A stretch of 64,000 nucleotides of DNA from Microvirga sp052114605 (GCF_052114605.1 NZ_JBFRFB010000011.1:89043-153042), one strand, 5' to 3'; positions 47,363 through 57,157 are shown, counted from the stretch's first letter. Translations and numbers: made by a program. Notes: generated by a model not told the origin, from the sequence alone.

Positions 47363-49771
47363 ATGACCAAACGCGATAGCGCACCGATTGCGAACGATGT
47401 CGCTCCCTCTCAGAAAGAGGACAAGGCGCGTAAAGGTGATAACAAGCAGCGCGTTGCCGAATTGGAGCGGCAGTTGGGCGAGGTGGATCAGGCGCTGCGC
47501 CTGAGCACCGGCAAGCTGCGCATGGCGCTCGACATCGGCAAGCTCGGCGCCTGGGAGCGCGACATCGCCTCCGGCGCCATGACCGGCACGCCGAACTTCA
47601 AGGCCAATCTCGGGCTCCCCCTGGACGCCGCTCTCACCTACGACGATTTCCAGCAGATGTTTCACCCAGGCGATGTGGACCGCATCAACCAGGCGATCTC
47701 CTATGCCCTGCGGACGAAAACGGATTTCCAGATCGAGCACCGCGTGATGCGCGCCGATGGCCGCATCGGGCGCGTGCTGATGCGGGGCGGCGCCGTTTAT
47801 GAAGACGGCGAGCCCATACGCCTCATGGGTGTGATCCAGGATGTAGCAGACAGGGAGAAGGCGAAAGAAGAGGCCAACCGCGCCCAGCGCCGCCAGGAAT
47901 TCCTGCTGAATCTGAATGACCAGATTGGAAATTTCGACGACCCCGCACAGATCATGGAGATCGCAGCAAGGGATCTCTCCAATTTTCTTCAGGTCGATTA
48001 TGCGGGCTTCAACGAAGTCTATGAAGATCGAGGGATCACGGTTGTCGTTCTGGAATGGTCCAAGGGTCTCTTCAGCAACCAGGATAATGTCGAGCGGATC
48101 GACAACCTGCCGCAGGATCTCTGGCGTGACATCACATCTGGCAAGACCATCATTATCAACGATACGAAGACCGACCCCAGGGTCAGCAACCGGCATATGC
48201 AGGAGATGTATGCGACGGCCAATCAAACGAGAACGAGCATCAACGCCCCAATTCTGAGAAGCGAAAAACTGATCGCATTCGCTCATGTCGGCGGATCGCA
48301 GCCGCGCGCGTGGACGGGCGACGAGATCGCCTTGATTGAAGACGTCGCGGAACGCACCTGGGTCGCCGTCGAGAAGGCGCGGGCGAAGCGCGAGCTGCGC
48401 GAGACGGAAGCACGCTTCAACATCATCGCGGAATCGCTCCCGGCGCTCGTGTGGATTCTCAACCCGAACACGGAACTCACTTATACGAACGAGCGCTGGG
48501 TGAAGTATTCCGGCCTTGCGCCGGAAGAAGCGCTCGGCCACAGCTGGACACTCGCCATCCACCCCGAGGATTGGGAACGGATGACGCAAGAGCTCGTCGA
48601 TGTCGTGGGCAATCATAAGCCCTATGTGACCGAAGCTCGCTATCGCTCTTCCGAAGGCGAGTACCGCTGGCACCTGATCCAGGGAGAACCTGTCCACGGC
48701 GCCGATGGCCTGTTCAAGGGCTGGGTCGGCACCAGCGTCGACATCCACGACCTCAAGATGACTGAAGAGGCGCTGCGCAATAGCGAGCAGCAGCTACGCC
48801 TGGCCCTACAGGCTGCGCAGATGGGCGACTGGCGCATAGACTATGAAACAGATGCCGTTTTTCTTTCCGATCGTGCATGCGAAATCGTCGGCCTGCCGCC
48901 CGGCTCGCCTTTTACGAGAAAGGAGCTGAATGAGGCCACTTATCCTGGCGATCTGACGCGCGTGCTGTCCGACCTCGACAGAGCTGTTCAGAACCATACG
49001 ATCTTCAACATCGAATTCCGCATCCAACGCCGCAACGATTATGCACAGGTATGGCTCGCGGCACAGGGCCAGGGCACATACCACCCCGACGGGACGCATT
49101 TCGGTACATCCGGCGTGATCCAGGACATCACGGATCGCAAGCACGCCGAGGAACGCCAGCAACTCCTGATCCGCGAGCTGCATCACCGCGTCAAGAACAC
49201 GCTCGCCACCGTCCAGGCCATCGTCGGTTCAACAGCGCGGACGGCAGGCAGCATCGACGAGTTTTACCAAGGCTTCGTCGGACGCATCGTCTCGCTCGCC
49301 CGCACCCATAATCTTCTCACCGAAGATCTATGGCAGAAGGCAGCGCTCGAAGAACTCGTGCAGACCGAGCTTGGCCCTTATAAGGACGAAACCCGCAATC
49401 GCATCATCGTTGAGGGCCCGCATCTCGAGTTGCCCTCGGAAGCCGCCGTGCCGATCGGCATGGCGATCCACGAGCTGACCACCAATGCCGCCAAGCATGG
49501 GGCATTGTCTACCTTCGGCGGGCAGGTGGAGGTGCGCTGGCGCATCGAGCTGGGTGCGGAGCTGCCGATGCTGCATTTCACATGGCGGGAGAATGGCGGC
49601 CCGCGCGTGATGTCGCCGGCGCGACAGGGCTTCGGCTCGCGTCTGCTGCAGCGGGTGCTGACGACGCAGCTGCAGGCACAGGTGAGGATGGACTTCCAGG
49701 AGGACGGCCTGAACTTCACCATGGTGATGCCGATCCCCGGCGAGCCGCCCCTCTTCAACCCGGATAAGTGA
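47363..49771 (+). CDS. Multi-PAS/GAF HWE-type sensor histidine kinase
   Basis: The 802-residue soluble kinase has a short coiled coil (20-60), PAS 1 (about 55-165, ending VIQDVADREKAKEE), GAF (about 180-340, with DLSNFLQVDYAGFNEVYED), PAS 2 (350-470, WVKYSGLAPEEALGH), PAS 3 (475-595) and the HWE core with RELHHRVKNTLATVQAIVGS (His608), IHELTTNAAKHGAL and FTWRENGGPRV. The GAF domain suggests a small-molecule or light cue. The second kinase of this type in the window (the other is at 29204). The next gene follows 7 bp later. Confidence 0.9.
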   Translation: MTKRDSAPIANDVAPSQKEDKARKGDNKQRVAELERQLGEVDQALRLSTGKLRMALDIGKLGAWERDIASGAMTGTPNFKANLGLPLDAALTYDDFQQMFHPGDVDRINQAISYALRTKTDFQIEHRVMRADGRIGRVLMRGGAVYEDGEPIRLMGVIQDVADREKAKEEANRAQRRQEFLLNLNDQIGNFDDPAQIMEIAARDLSNFLQVDYAGFNEVYEDRGITVVVLEWSKGLFSNQDNVERIDNLPQDLWRDITSGKTIIINDTKTDPRVSNRHMQEMYATANQTRTSINAPILRSEKLIAFAHVGGSQPRAWTGDEIALIEDVAERTWVAVEKARAKRELRETEARFNIIAESLPALVWILNPNTELTYTNERWVKYSGLAPEEALGHSWTLAIHPEDWERMTQELVDVVGNHKPYVTEARYRSSEGEYRWHLIQGEPVHGADGLFKGWVGTSVDIHDLKMTEEALRNSEQQLRLALQAAQMGDWRIDYETDAVFLSDRACEIVGLPPGSPFTRKELNEATYPGDLTRVLSDLDRAVQNHTIFNIEFRIQRRNDYAQVWLAAQGQGTYHPDGTHFGTSGVIQDITDRKHAEERQQLLIRELHHRVKNTLATVQAIVGSTARTAGSIDEFYQGFVGRIVSLARTHNLLTEDLWQKAALEELVQTELGPYKDETRNRIIVEGPHLELPSEAAVPIGMAIHELTTNAAKHGALSTFGGQVEVRWRIELGAELPMLHFTWRENGGPRVMSPARQGFGSRLLQRVLTTQLQAQVRMDFQEDGLNFTMVMPIPGEPPLFNPDK

Positions 49772-49778
49772 GGTTGCC

Positions 49779-50333
49779 ATGCTCCTGAACACGCACCGAT
49801 CCCAACTCGTCGTCGTCGATGTGCAAGCGCGCCTCATGCCGGCGATTGCGGAGGCCGATCAGGTTCTTGCCAATACGGGCATTCTTCTCAAGGCCGCAAG
49901 GAGGCTCGGCGTGCCCGTCACGGCGACCGAGCAATATCCCAAGGGCCTCGGCACGACGGTGGATACCATAGCGGAAGCGCTGCCTCCCGAGGCCGTCGTT
50001 GTGCCGAAGATCACTTTCTCCGCCGCCGGCAATGCGGCGATTGCGGAGCGCATCACGTCCTTGCGCGGCGAGGGGCGTGACCAGCTCGTGATCTGCGGGG
50101 CCGAAGCTCATGTCTGCGTGCTGCAGACCGCGCTCGCGTTCAGGAATGCGGGCTTCAACGTTTTTGTCGTCGCCGACGCGGTCTCAAGCCGCTCGCAGCA
50201 CAGCGTGAATGCAGCCTGCGCACGATTGCTGCACGCAGGCTGTAACTGGGTTACGACGGAGATGATCCTGTTCGAGTGGATGGAGCGGGCCGGTACGGAT
50301 GATTTCCGCGCCCTGTCGCCGCTCATCAGATAG
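49779..50333 (+). CDS. Isochorismatase-like hydrolase
   Basis: The 184-residue enzyme has a cysteine-hydrolase fold with catalytic triad Asp14 (VVVDVQ), Lys77 (VVPKITFSA) and Cys113 (AHVCVLQT). The family cleaves amides or vinyl ethers such as isochorismate, nicotinamide or ureidoacrylate; the substrate cannot be told from the sequence. It follows the HWE kinase gene by 7 bp. Its stop overlaps the converging gene by 8 bp. Confidence 0.88.
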   Translation: MLLNTHRSQLVVVDVQARLMPAIAEADQVLANTGILLKAARRLGVPVTATEQYPKGLGTTVDTIAEALPPEAVVVPKITFSAAGNAAIAERITSLRGEGRDQLVICGAEAHVCVLQTALAFRNAGFNVFVVADAVSSRSQHSVNAACARLLHAGCNWVTTEMILFEWMERAGTDDFRALSPLIR

Positions 50334-51315
50334 AGGCGGTTCCACCGCCCTCGCCGCCCGACGCGATGAAGGCCTTCAATTCGTCGAGGGACTGGAAGTG
50401 GAAAATGCCGCTCGGGGTCTGCGCCTCGATGGAGCCATCCGAGAACATCACATATGTGTTGTCGCCGGAATTGTAGGTGCCGATGATCGTGGCCGGACGG
50501 GGCTCAGCTGGGGCTTGCTCTTCCGGTTCGGAGGCGGGCTCTTCAGGAGCGGCTGCGTCCAGAACGGGTTCAGGCTCGCGCTCCGGTTCGGGGATTGCGG
50601 CAGGTTCATCGGGTTCGGCGGGTTCTACCGCTACAGCGGATTCGACCACTGAAACGACGATCTCCTCGCGCTCCTCGACGTCGCTCTTCTCTTCAGGAGC
50701 CTTCTCCGCCTGATCCTCGTAAAGGTCTATGTCCGTCTCCGGCGTGCGGGACTCCATGTAGGTCTCCCGCAACCTGTCGCCGAGGAGGAAATCGGGCACC
50801 TTCACCTCGGGTGCATCCTCTTCGGATTCAGAAACCTCAGGCGAGGTTCTCGGCGGGAACGGCATGAAGGGCTCGCGGGGCTGCGACGGTGCAGGCTCTT
50901 CCGGATACCTTGCGACTTCGACAACTTCAGGCTTGTCGTCATCGAAGAGCGGCAGGTCCTTCTGCTCATCCTGGATCTCCTGCGCGTCCTTCGTCTCGCC
51001 GCGGCCGAACATCTTGCCGGCGAGCAAACCGCCCGAAAGGGCCGCCATCGACATGCCGGTGGGACCCACGGGGGCATCGACCGCCGCTTCCTCATCGAGG
51101 CTGAGCTGCAGGCGCGCGATTTCAGACTGGATCTGGGAAAGTCTGGACACTACCGCAGTAATGCCAAGCAGTAGCGCGCCACTTGCAGCGGTGAAGCTGC
51201 CGGCGATGACCATGGTCCAGCCACGTTCTATCAGAACGATGTCCCATCCGAAGAAAGCAGCCAGTAATCCGCCGACGATCATCGCAAAAGCGAGGGCCAT
51301 AAGAGCGATGATCAT
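50326..51315 (-). CDS. Membrane protein with long acidic, proline-rich tail
   Basis: The 329-residue protein has two N-terminal membrane segments (about 2-24 and 35-57, MALAFAMIVGGLLAAFFGW and MVIAGSFTAASGALLLGITAVVS). A long Glu/Pro-rich disordered region follows (100-270), with a short structured C-terminus IIGTYNSGDNTYVMFSDGSIEAQTPSGIFHFQSLDELKAFI. The tail resembles small repeats predicted to bind membranes or partners. No family name. It is convergent with the hydrolase gene. Confidence 0.7.
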   Translation of the reverse strand: MIIALMALAFAMIVGGLLAAFFGWDIVLIERGWTMVIAGSFTAASGALLLGITAVVSRLSQIQSEIARLQLSLDEEAAVDAPVGPTGMSMAALSGGLLAGKMFGRGETKDAQEIQDEQKDLPLFDDDKPEVVEVARYPEEPAPSQPREPFMPFPPRTSPEVSESEEDAPEVKVPDFLLGDRLRETYMESRTPETDIDLYEDQAEKAPEEKSDVEEREEIVVSVVESAVAVEPAEPDEPAAIPEPEREPEPVLDAAAPEEPASEPEEQAPAEPRPATIIGTYNSGDNTYVMFSDGSIEAQTPSGIFHFQSLDELKAFIASGGEGGGTASI

Positions 51316-51499
51316 GCCATCTCCATCATACGCAAACCAAAGTTTTCCAAGGCAAAGCTATGCCTCTATAGGCGAAAGACAACCCGCTGAAAAGCTTGAG
51401 CAGAAAAAAGTCCGCAGCGTGGCCGTTGCTCTTGGGCCCTCGGCGCTTTAACTAACCCTCGAGTAGGTCCTCAAGTCGCTCAATCCGAAGGAGACACCG

Positions 51500-52099
51500 A
51501 TGTCGTTCACTCTGCCCGAACTGCCTTACGCCTATGATGCGCTGCAGCCCTACATGTCAAAGGAAACCCTCGAGTTTCACCACGACAAGCACCACGCTGC
51601 TTATGTCAACACCGGCAACAATCTGCTGAAAGGCACGGAATTCGAAGGCAAGAGCGTCGAGGAGGTCGTGAAGGGCTCCTACGGCAAGAACCAAGCTCTC
51701 TTCAACAATGCGGGCCAGCACTACAACCACATCCATTTCTGGCTGTGGATGAAGCCCAATGGCGGCGGCGCGCTTCCCGGCAAGCTCGAGAAGAAGATCG
51801 TCGAGGATCTCGGCTCCGTCGAAAAGTTCAAGGAAGACTTCATCCAAGCCGGCGTCGGCCAGTTCGGCTCCGGCTGGGCCTGGCTTGCCGTGAAGGATGG
51901 CAAGCTCGCGATCATGAAGACCCCCAACGGCGAGAACCCGCTCGTTCATGGCGCCCAGCCGATTCTCGGCTGCGACGTGTGGGAGCATTCCTACTACATC
52001 GATTACCGCAACCGCCGTCCCGACTACCTCAAGGCGTTCCTGGAAAACCTCGTGAACTGGGAACACGTGGAACAGATGTTCGAGACCACAACAAAGTAA
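51500..52099 (+). CDS. sodB: Superoxide dismutase [Fe] SodB
   Basis: The 199-residue cytoplasmic enzyme disproportionates superoxide. Metal ligands fit His28 (EFHHDKHH), His in QHYNHIHFW, Asp and His in LGCDVWEHSYYIDY. The GQHYNHIHFW version of the second ligand region is the alphaproteobacterial Fe-type. Strong ribosome site AAGGAGAC, and a terminator closes the gene, so it is monocistronic. Confidence 0.95.
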   Translation: MSFTLPELPYAYDALQPYMSKETLEFHHDKHHAAYVNTGNNLLKGTEFEGKSVEEVVKGSYGKNQALFNNAGQHYNHIHFWLWMKPNGGGALPGKLEKKIVEDLGSVEKFKEDFIQAGVGQFGSGWAWLAVKDGKLAIMKTPNGENPLVHGAQPILGCDVWEHSYYIDYRNRRPDYLKAFLENLVNWEHVEQMFETTTK

Positions 52100-52122
52100 A
52101 GCGGCGTCGATAGAGTTTCAGG

Positions 52123-52150
52123 CGGGCCTCTTCGGAGGCCCGTTTTGTTT
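52123..52150 (+). terminator. Rho-independent terminator of sodB
   Basis: CGGGCCTC-ttcg-GAGGCCCG (8-bp stem with a UUCG tetraloop) followed by TTTTGTTTT, 23 bp after the stop codon. Confidence 0.93.
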
Positions 52151-52197
52151 TGTGGGGTACGTGGGGGTCTGATTTAGAGACACTGGTGCCACCCCAT

Positions 52198-52287
52198 GTC
52201 ATCATCGGCCTTGTGCCGGTGATCCCGATTGGAAAAGCGCGACGTTTCAAACAATCGGGATGGCCGGGACAGGCCCGGCCATGACGG
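52198..52287. repeat. Interspersed double-hairpin repeat, copy 3
   Basis: GTCATCATCGGC-cttgt-GCCGGTGAT and ATGGCCGGG-acagg-CCCGGCCATGAC. The first arm has one mismatch. It lies between sodB and the converging deacetylase gene. Confidence 0.88.
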
Positions 52288-52301
52288 TGAGGGCTACGCC
52301 C

Positions 52302-53147
52302 TCAGTCAATCCCTGAAACCAGCCTGACACCCCTCGCCTCCAGCAACGCGCCGAAGGTATCGGATTTCAGGTATTCCAGCTCCTTCAACCGGCTCTCGAC
52401 GGCTGGATCGAGCCCACGCAGCTCATCGTCCACATAACCCGGATGGCACATCACGACAGGCGACGGCCCCAAAAAGGAGAATGCCGTTGCAAAGATGCGC
52501 TCAGGTGGGATCGAGAGATCGAACGGAGCAAATCCGGAGAAGCCTTCATTCATCCTGAACCCCGCTGCCCAGGCATGCCGAGAGAAGCTTCGGGCAAGGC
52601 CCTTCACGAGGAGTGCCTTGTTTCGACCGACGGGGCGACGGAGAATTGAAGCGGTACGGTCTGACGGGTTTCGCAACCAGACATGGTTGGCATAGCCTCT
52701 CTCTGTCAGCGCCATGAGCAAGGCGGGCCAGATACCGGGCAGAATATGTACATGCTGATGCCCATCCACGAAGGATGGTGGCCTGCCATGGACATCCGTG
52801 AACGCATCGATTTGGCGGGCGATTTCTTCCTGGATTTCATGGACAGGGAGTCGCCCCCTCAAAGCCTGCGCCAGCAGCCTTCCCAAGGAAGGAAACTTCC
52901 CGTTTGGCGCCACATTAGGCATATGCCCCAACGGCACACCCGTGGTGAGGTTGAGATGGAGGCCGATGCCGATGCGATCTTGCAAAGGCTTCAACGCGGC
53001 GACGTTCCGCCTCCAGCCGGGCATGTTGGTCATGGCACCGGTGGCGGAAAGGCGGCCCATTCGCGCCAATTCCACGATGCCCCGGCTCACGCTATCGCTG
53101 AGGCCATAGTCATCGGCGCAAAGAACGACGTTACGGAAAGGACTCAT
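52302..53147 (-). CDS. ChbG/HpnK family deacetylase
   Basis: The 281-residue YdjC-type metal-dependent deacetylase of N-acetylated sugars or hopanoid precursors has CADDYGLSDSVSRGI (Asp12, Asp13), GIGLHLNLTTGVPL and FVDGHQHVHILPG as metal and catalytic motifs. HpnK acts in hopanoid side-chain synthesis; the name HpnK or ChbG cannot be decided here. It is divergent from the GT2 gene and is 93 bp from it. Confidence 0.85.
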   Translation of the reverse strand: MSPFRNVVLCADDYGLSDSVSRGIVELARMGRLSATGAMTNMPGWRRNVAALKPLQDRIGIGLHLNLTTGVPLGHMPNVAPNGKFPSLGRLLAQALRGRLPVHEIQEEIARQIDAFTDVHGRPPSFVDGHQHVHILPGIWPALLMALTERGYANHVWLRNPSDRTASILRRPVGRNKALLVKGLARSFSRHAWAAGFRMNEGFSGFAPFDLSIPPERIFATAFSFLGPSPVVMCHPGYVDDELRGLDPAVESRLKELEYLKSDTFGALLEARGVRLVSGID

Positions 53148-53240
53148 TCACTCACCAAATCAGCTTTGCCGCACGCTAAAGCCCTTGAGGAAAGTTGCAA
53201 ACTCGGCTCTTGATGCCCTCGACAACAAAGGGTTTCCTCC

Positions 53241-54227
53241 GTGGCGTCGCCGAAGCTTAGCGTGATCATCCCGGTTCATAACGAGAGCGCCAATATCGCG
53301 CCCCTGCGGGCACGTCTGGTGCCGGTGCTCGACGGGATCGGCCTGTCCTGGGAGGTCGTCTTCGTCGATGACGGCAGCCGCGACGATACCCTGGAGATCG
53401 TCCGGAATGTCAGCCGCGAGGATCCCCGCTTCGGCGCTGTCTCCTTCAGCCGCAATTTCGGCAAGGAAATCGCCATCGCCGCCGGCCTCGACCATGCCAG
53501 GGGCGACGCGGTGATCATCATGGATGCCGACCTCCAGCACCCGCCGGAAATGATCGAGGCCTTCGTGGCGCGCTGGCAGGAGGGCTACGACATGGTCTAC
53601 GGCCAGCGTACCGACCGCTCGGACGAGACACGGGCCAAACGCGGCTTCGCCCATCTGTTCTACCGCCTCTTCTCGCGCTTCGGCGAAATCAGCCTGCCCG
53701 AAGGTGCGGGCGATTTCCGGCTTATCGACCGGCGGGGCGTTGATGTGCTGCGCACGATGGGCGAGAAGGCCCGCTTCTCGAAAGGGCTTTATGCCTGGGT
53801 CGGCTTCAAGGGCACCGGCGTGCCCTTCGTAGTGGAGGAGCGGCGCTACGGAAAATCCAAGTGGAGCTTCCGCACGCTCTTCCGCTTCGCCTTCGACGGC
53901 ATCGCCGCCTTCTCGACGGTGCCTCTGCGCGTGTGGACCTATCTCGGCTTCCTGATCTCGTTTCTATCCATCGCCACGGCCATCTTCTTCATGATCAGGA
54001 CGATGCTCTTCGGCACCGACCTGCCGGGTTTCCCGAGCCTGATCGTGTCGATCATGTTCTTCTCCGGTATCCAGCTCATGTCGCTCGGCATCATCGGCGA
54101 ATATGTGGGCCGCATCTTCGCCGAGGTGAAACGGCGCCCACTCTATGTGGTGTCGGAGCGCATAGGCAACGCGGCGGAAGTCTCGACCGGCCTTGTTCCC
54201 GACAACTATCTGATGCGCCGGGTCTGA
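53241..54227 (+). CDS. GT2 family glycosyltransferase (polyprenyl-phosphate sugar transferase-like)
   Basis: The 328-residue integral-membrane GtrB/DPM1-type transferase has the catalytic domain (1-225) with VIIPVHNESANI, VFVDDGSRDDTL, and IIMDADLQHPPEMIEAF (DXD-type motif). Two C-terminal membrane segments (about 232-258 and 266-294) follow. It would transfer sugar from a nucleotide to an undecaprenyl carrier. GTG start. It stands 3 bp before murJ. Confidence 0.88.
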   Translation: MASPKLSVIIPVHNESANIAPLRARLVPVLDGIGLSWEVVFVDDGSRDDTLEIVRNVSREDPRFGAVSFSRNFGKEIAIAAGLDHARGDAVIIMDADLQHPPEMIEAFVARWQEGYDMVYGQRTDRSDETRAKRGFAHLFYRLFSRFGEISLPEGAGDFRLIDRRGVDVLRTMGEKARFSKGLYAWVGFKGTGVPFVVEERRYGKSKWSFRTLFRFAFDGIAAFSTVPLRVWTYLGFLISFLSIATAIFFMIRTMLFGTDLPGFPSLIVSIMFFSGIQLMSLGIIGEYVGRIFAEVKRRPLYVVSERIGNAAEVSTGLVPDNYLMRRV

Positions 54228-54230
54228 TCG

Positions 54231-55757
54231 ATGTTCAGGAAGATTCTCTCCGTCGGCGGCTGGACTCTGATCTCGCGCCTCACGGGCTTTATCCGCGACG
54301 TGGTGATCGCCGCCGTCATGGGCGTTGGGCCGATCGCCGACGCGTTCTTCGTCGCCTTCCGCATTCCCAATCATTTCCGCGCCATCTTCGGAGAGGGCGC
54401 ATTCAACAACGCCTTCCTTCCCACCTACGCGCAGGTGCTGGAAGCGGACGGCGAAAAAGCCGCGAAATCCTTTGCAAGCCGCATCACCACCTTGATGCTG
54501 ATCGTCCAGATCGCGCTGCTGATCGTGGCGTTTTTCGCCATGCCCTTTATCGTGAGGCTCCTCGCTCCCGGTTTCGTGGACGATCCCGCGAAATTCGATC
54601 TCGCTGTCTCGCTGACGCGGATCACGTTTCCCTATCTGCTGATGATCACGGTCGTCACGATCTATTCGGCGATCCTGAACGCGCATGACCGGTTCTGGGC
54701 CGCTGCCGCTGCACCCGTTCTGCTGAACGTTGCAATGGTCGTGGCGCTTGCCGTCGTGTTTCTGTTCCCGAATGCGGGCTACGCTGCAGCCTGGGGCGTC
54801 ACGATCTCCGGTGTGCTGCAACTTGTGCTCGTTTGGTGGGACACGAGGAAGCTCGCCGCCTCTCCCACCATCGAGCGCCCGCGCATGGACAAGCCGATGA
54901 AGACCTTTTTCAAGGCTCTCGGTCCTGCCGTGATCGGCTCCGCCGGCGTGCAGCTCGCGATCTTTGCGGACACGATCATCGCGTCCTTCCTGCCGACCGG
55001 CGCGGTGTCCTCGCTCTATTACGCCGACCGGCTCTATCAGCTCCCTCTCGGTGTGATCGGTATCGCCGCAGGCACCGTGCTCCTGCCCGAGATGAGCCGG
55101 CGCATCGCAGCAGGCGACGAAGCAGGCGCCTATGCCGCGCAGAACCGTACAATCGGCCTGACGCTGGCTCTGGCCGCACCCTTCTTCGTGGCCTTCCTCG
55201 TGATGCCGGACCTCATCATGTCCGCCCTCTTCCAGCGCGGCGCCTTCAGTGCTGAAGCGGCGCAGCGCGCAGGCGCTGTGCTCGCCGCCTACGGCCTCGG
55301 CCTTCCGGCTGCCGTACTGATCCGCTCGGCGGTATCCAGTTTCTACGCCCGCTCGGACACCGCGACGCCACTGATCGCTTCGCTGACGGCCGTGGGCGTC
55401 AATATCGTCGTGAAGGTCGCATTGATGGGCACCTACGGCGTCGTCGGCCTTGCGCTCGGCACGGCCATCGGCGTGTGGGTGAACCTGATCCTGCTTTTCG
55501 TGCTCGCCTATCGCCGCGGATGGACAGCGCCAAACCGCTCTCTCGGCAAGACCACGCTCGTGGTCGCCATCGCGAGCCTTTTGCTCGCCGCCTTCGCCTG
55601 GTTCGGGCCTGCTCCCATCGCGGGCTGGACAGCATCTCTTCCGGTTTGGCGCAACGAGATCACGCTCGGCATCATCGGCGTCATCGGCGCGTTGATCTAT
55701 GGCATCGTTCTGCTGGGCGGCATGAAGGCGGCAGGCATCAGGCTCGCGCGAAGGTGA
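54231..55757 (+). CDS. murJ: Lipid II flippase MurJ
   Basis: The 508-residue polytopic membrane protein (14 segments) of the MOP superfamily flips lipid II during peptidoglycan synthesis. It has the conserved GWTLISRLTGFIRDVVIAAVMGVGPIADAFFVAFRIPNHFRAIFGEGAFNNAFLP N-terminus and a positively charged central cavity (RITFPYLLMI region). Full length. It follows the GT2 gene directly. Confidence 0.95.
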   Translation: MFRKILSVGGWTLISRLTGFIRDVVIAAVMGVGPIADAFFVAFRIPNHFRAIFGEGAFNNAFLPTYAQVLEADGEKAAKSFASRITTLMLIVQIALLIVAFFAMPFIVRLLAPGFVDDPAKFDLAVSLTRITFPYLLMITVVTIYSAILNAHDRFWAAAAAPVLLNVAMVVALAVVFLFPNAGYAAAWGVTISGVLQLVLVWWDTRKLAASPTIERPRMDKPMKTFFKALGPAVIGSAGVQLAIFADTIIASFLPTGAVSSLYYADRLYQLPLGVIGIAAGTVLLPEMSRRIAAGDEAGAYAAQNRTIGLTLALAAPFFVAFLVMPDLIMSALFQRGAFSAEAAQRAGAVLAAYGLGLPAAVLIRSAVSSFYARSDTATPLIASLTAVGVNIVVKVALMGTYGVVGLALGTAIGVWVNLILLFVLAYRRGWTAPNRSLGKTTLVVAIASLLLAAFAWFGPAPIAGWTASLPVWRNEITLGIIGVIGALIYGIVLLGGMKAAGIRLARR

Positions 55758-55763
55758 TCAAGA

Positions 55764-56219
55764 ATGTCTAAGATCAATGAAGCCATGCTTGATAGGATGG
55801 CTGCAATCTTCGAGCTGACGCATGAGCTTCCACCAAAGCTGGTCAAAATTCTCAATTCCGGCTTCGTAGAGCGGGAAGATCATTGCTTCCTTAAAGCCTT
55901 TCAGAAGCGAGCACCGAAATCAGACGTCAAGAGCGCCACCAAACACCTCTATGACAGCACGGGTATAGAGTGCTGGGTTAATGATATCCGCATTGATAGC
56001 GAAGAGAATGAAGATCATCTTCAAGTCGCTTTCATTTTTGCAGCCAAGCTTATCAGGAAGTGGAAGAGATCTAAATTTCACCGCCCGGCCTTGCTTCTGC
56101 TCGCCACAGACGAGACCAGTACGCAACTTAAATTCCACCTCAAAAGGCATGAGGAGTCGTGGTTCGCTGAAGATCTCGAAGGATATGGCTCTACTGGAAT
56201 AAGCGTTTTCGAGGTCTAA
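55764..56219 (+). CDS. A+T-rich hypothetical protein after murJ
   Basis: The 151-residue protein is mostly helical with Lys/Arg-rich stretches (LIRKWKRSKFHRP); no recognised motif. It stands 6 bp after murJ, but its composition is clearly more A+T-rich than the neighbours. Its 3' end overlaps the converging VWA gene by 29 bp. It looks like an acquired gene. Confidence 0.55.
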   Translation: MSKINEAMLDRMAAIFELTHELPPKLVKILNSGFVEREDHCFLKAFQKRAPKSDVKSATKHLYDSTGIECWVNDIRIDSEENEDHLQVAFIFAAKLIRKWKRSKFHRPALLLLATDETSTQLKFHLKRHEESWFAEDLEGYGSTGISVFEV

Positions 56220-56952
56220 TGCGTTTAAGTTCATGCTCGGCGTATTGAATTGCGCCGCCGCCCGTTCCGGCGATCTCGGTCAGAAGCTTGCGCCGTGCGG
56301 CCAGGGCGAAAGGCCGTGTCTCGTCGGCAATTTCCACGAACGAACCCGGCCCGCCGATGACGTTCTGCCCGTAGTAATCCTCAAGCGACATGCCGCCCGG
56401 CCCGCCAGGGCGTCCGCTGCCGGGGCGGCGGATGGCCAGCGCGTTGATGGTAAAGCCCTTGGCCAGGGCATCCGCCCGCGCGCTTTCGAGCGAACGCCCG
56501 TTCATGTTGGGACCGTCGCCCGATACGTCGATCACCTTGCGGGTGCCCTCATGGGCATTGTTCTCGACGAGCTTCACGGAGAAATCGATGGCGTTGGAGA
56601 TCGAGTTGTAGCCGGTGGCCCCACGCGGCGCGCTCAGCAGCTTGTCGGCGAAGACCTTGGCGCTCGCCTCATCCTGGATCACATGCCAGCCCACGATGAG
56701 CACCTGGGAATCCGGTCCGCCCCATTCCATATACGCCACCGCGATGGCGCCGATGGGCCCGTCCCCGATGCCCGCCAGGACCTCCGGGCTCGTCAGCGCA
56801 TCGGCCCAGCCCTTGCGCTGGAGGCGCAGCTCGTCGGTGTCGATTGAGCCGGACCCATCCGCCGCGAAGACGAGCTCGATATCGACGGATTCCGCAGCGA
56901 CCGGCGCCGCCAGGAGGTTCAAGGCGAGAAAGCTCGTCAGGATCAGGCGCAT
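56191..56952 (-). CDS. DUF1194 von Willebrand A-like secreted protein
   Basis: The 253-residue protein has signal peptide MRLILTSFLALNLLAAPVAA followed by a VWA-like domain: VDIELVFAADGSGSIDTDELRLQRKGWADAL (DxSxS metal site) and VIDVSGDGPNMNGRS. DUF1194 proteins occur mostly in alphaproteobacteria; the role is unknown, probably binding a ligand in the periplasm. The ATG at 56952 has GGAG 6 bp upstream. Confidence 0.88.
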   Translation of the reverse strand: MRLILTSFLALNLLAAPVAAESVDIELVFAADGSGSIDTDELRLQRKGWADALTSPEVLAGIGDGPIGAIAVAYMEWGGPDSQVLIVGWHVIQDEASAKVFADKLLSAPRGATGYNSISNAIDFSVKLVENNAHEGTRKVIDVSGDGPNMNGRSLESARADALAKGFTINALAIRRPGSGRPGGPGGMSLEDYYGQNVIGGPGSFVEIADETRPFALAARRKLLTEIAGTGGGAIQYAEHELKRIRPRKRLFQ

Positions 56953-57065
56953 CGCGGGCTCCAGCTTTGGCACAATGCTGGAACCATTTAGGGCGCGAGT
57001 GGACGAGCGCCGCCCTATGGCGGGATCACACTTGGTTGAGAGGCGGGAGGACTGCATGCCCACTC

Positions 57066-57157
57066 ACGTCATCACCGGCCCTGTGCCGGTGATCCCGATA
57101 AGGTGAAGCATAGTGCTATTCTGATCGGGATGCCCGGGACAAGCCCGGGCATGACGT
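57066..57157. repeat. Interspersed double-hairpin repeat, copy 4
   Basis: CGTCATCACCGGC-cctgt-GCCGGTGAT and ATGCCCGGG-acaag-CCCGGGCATGACG. The second hairpin has ATGCCCGGG instead of ATGGCCGGG on both arms, so the pairing is kept by compensatory change. Confidence 0.9.

Noticed and set aside
47072..48748. Minus-strand 558-codon frame opposite the S9 peptidase and HWE kinase
   Set aside because: Spans two well-supported genes on the other strand and shows no recognisable domain.
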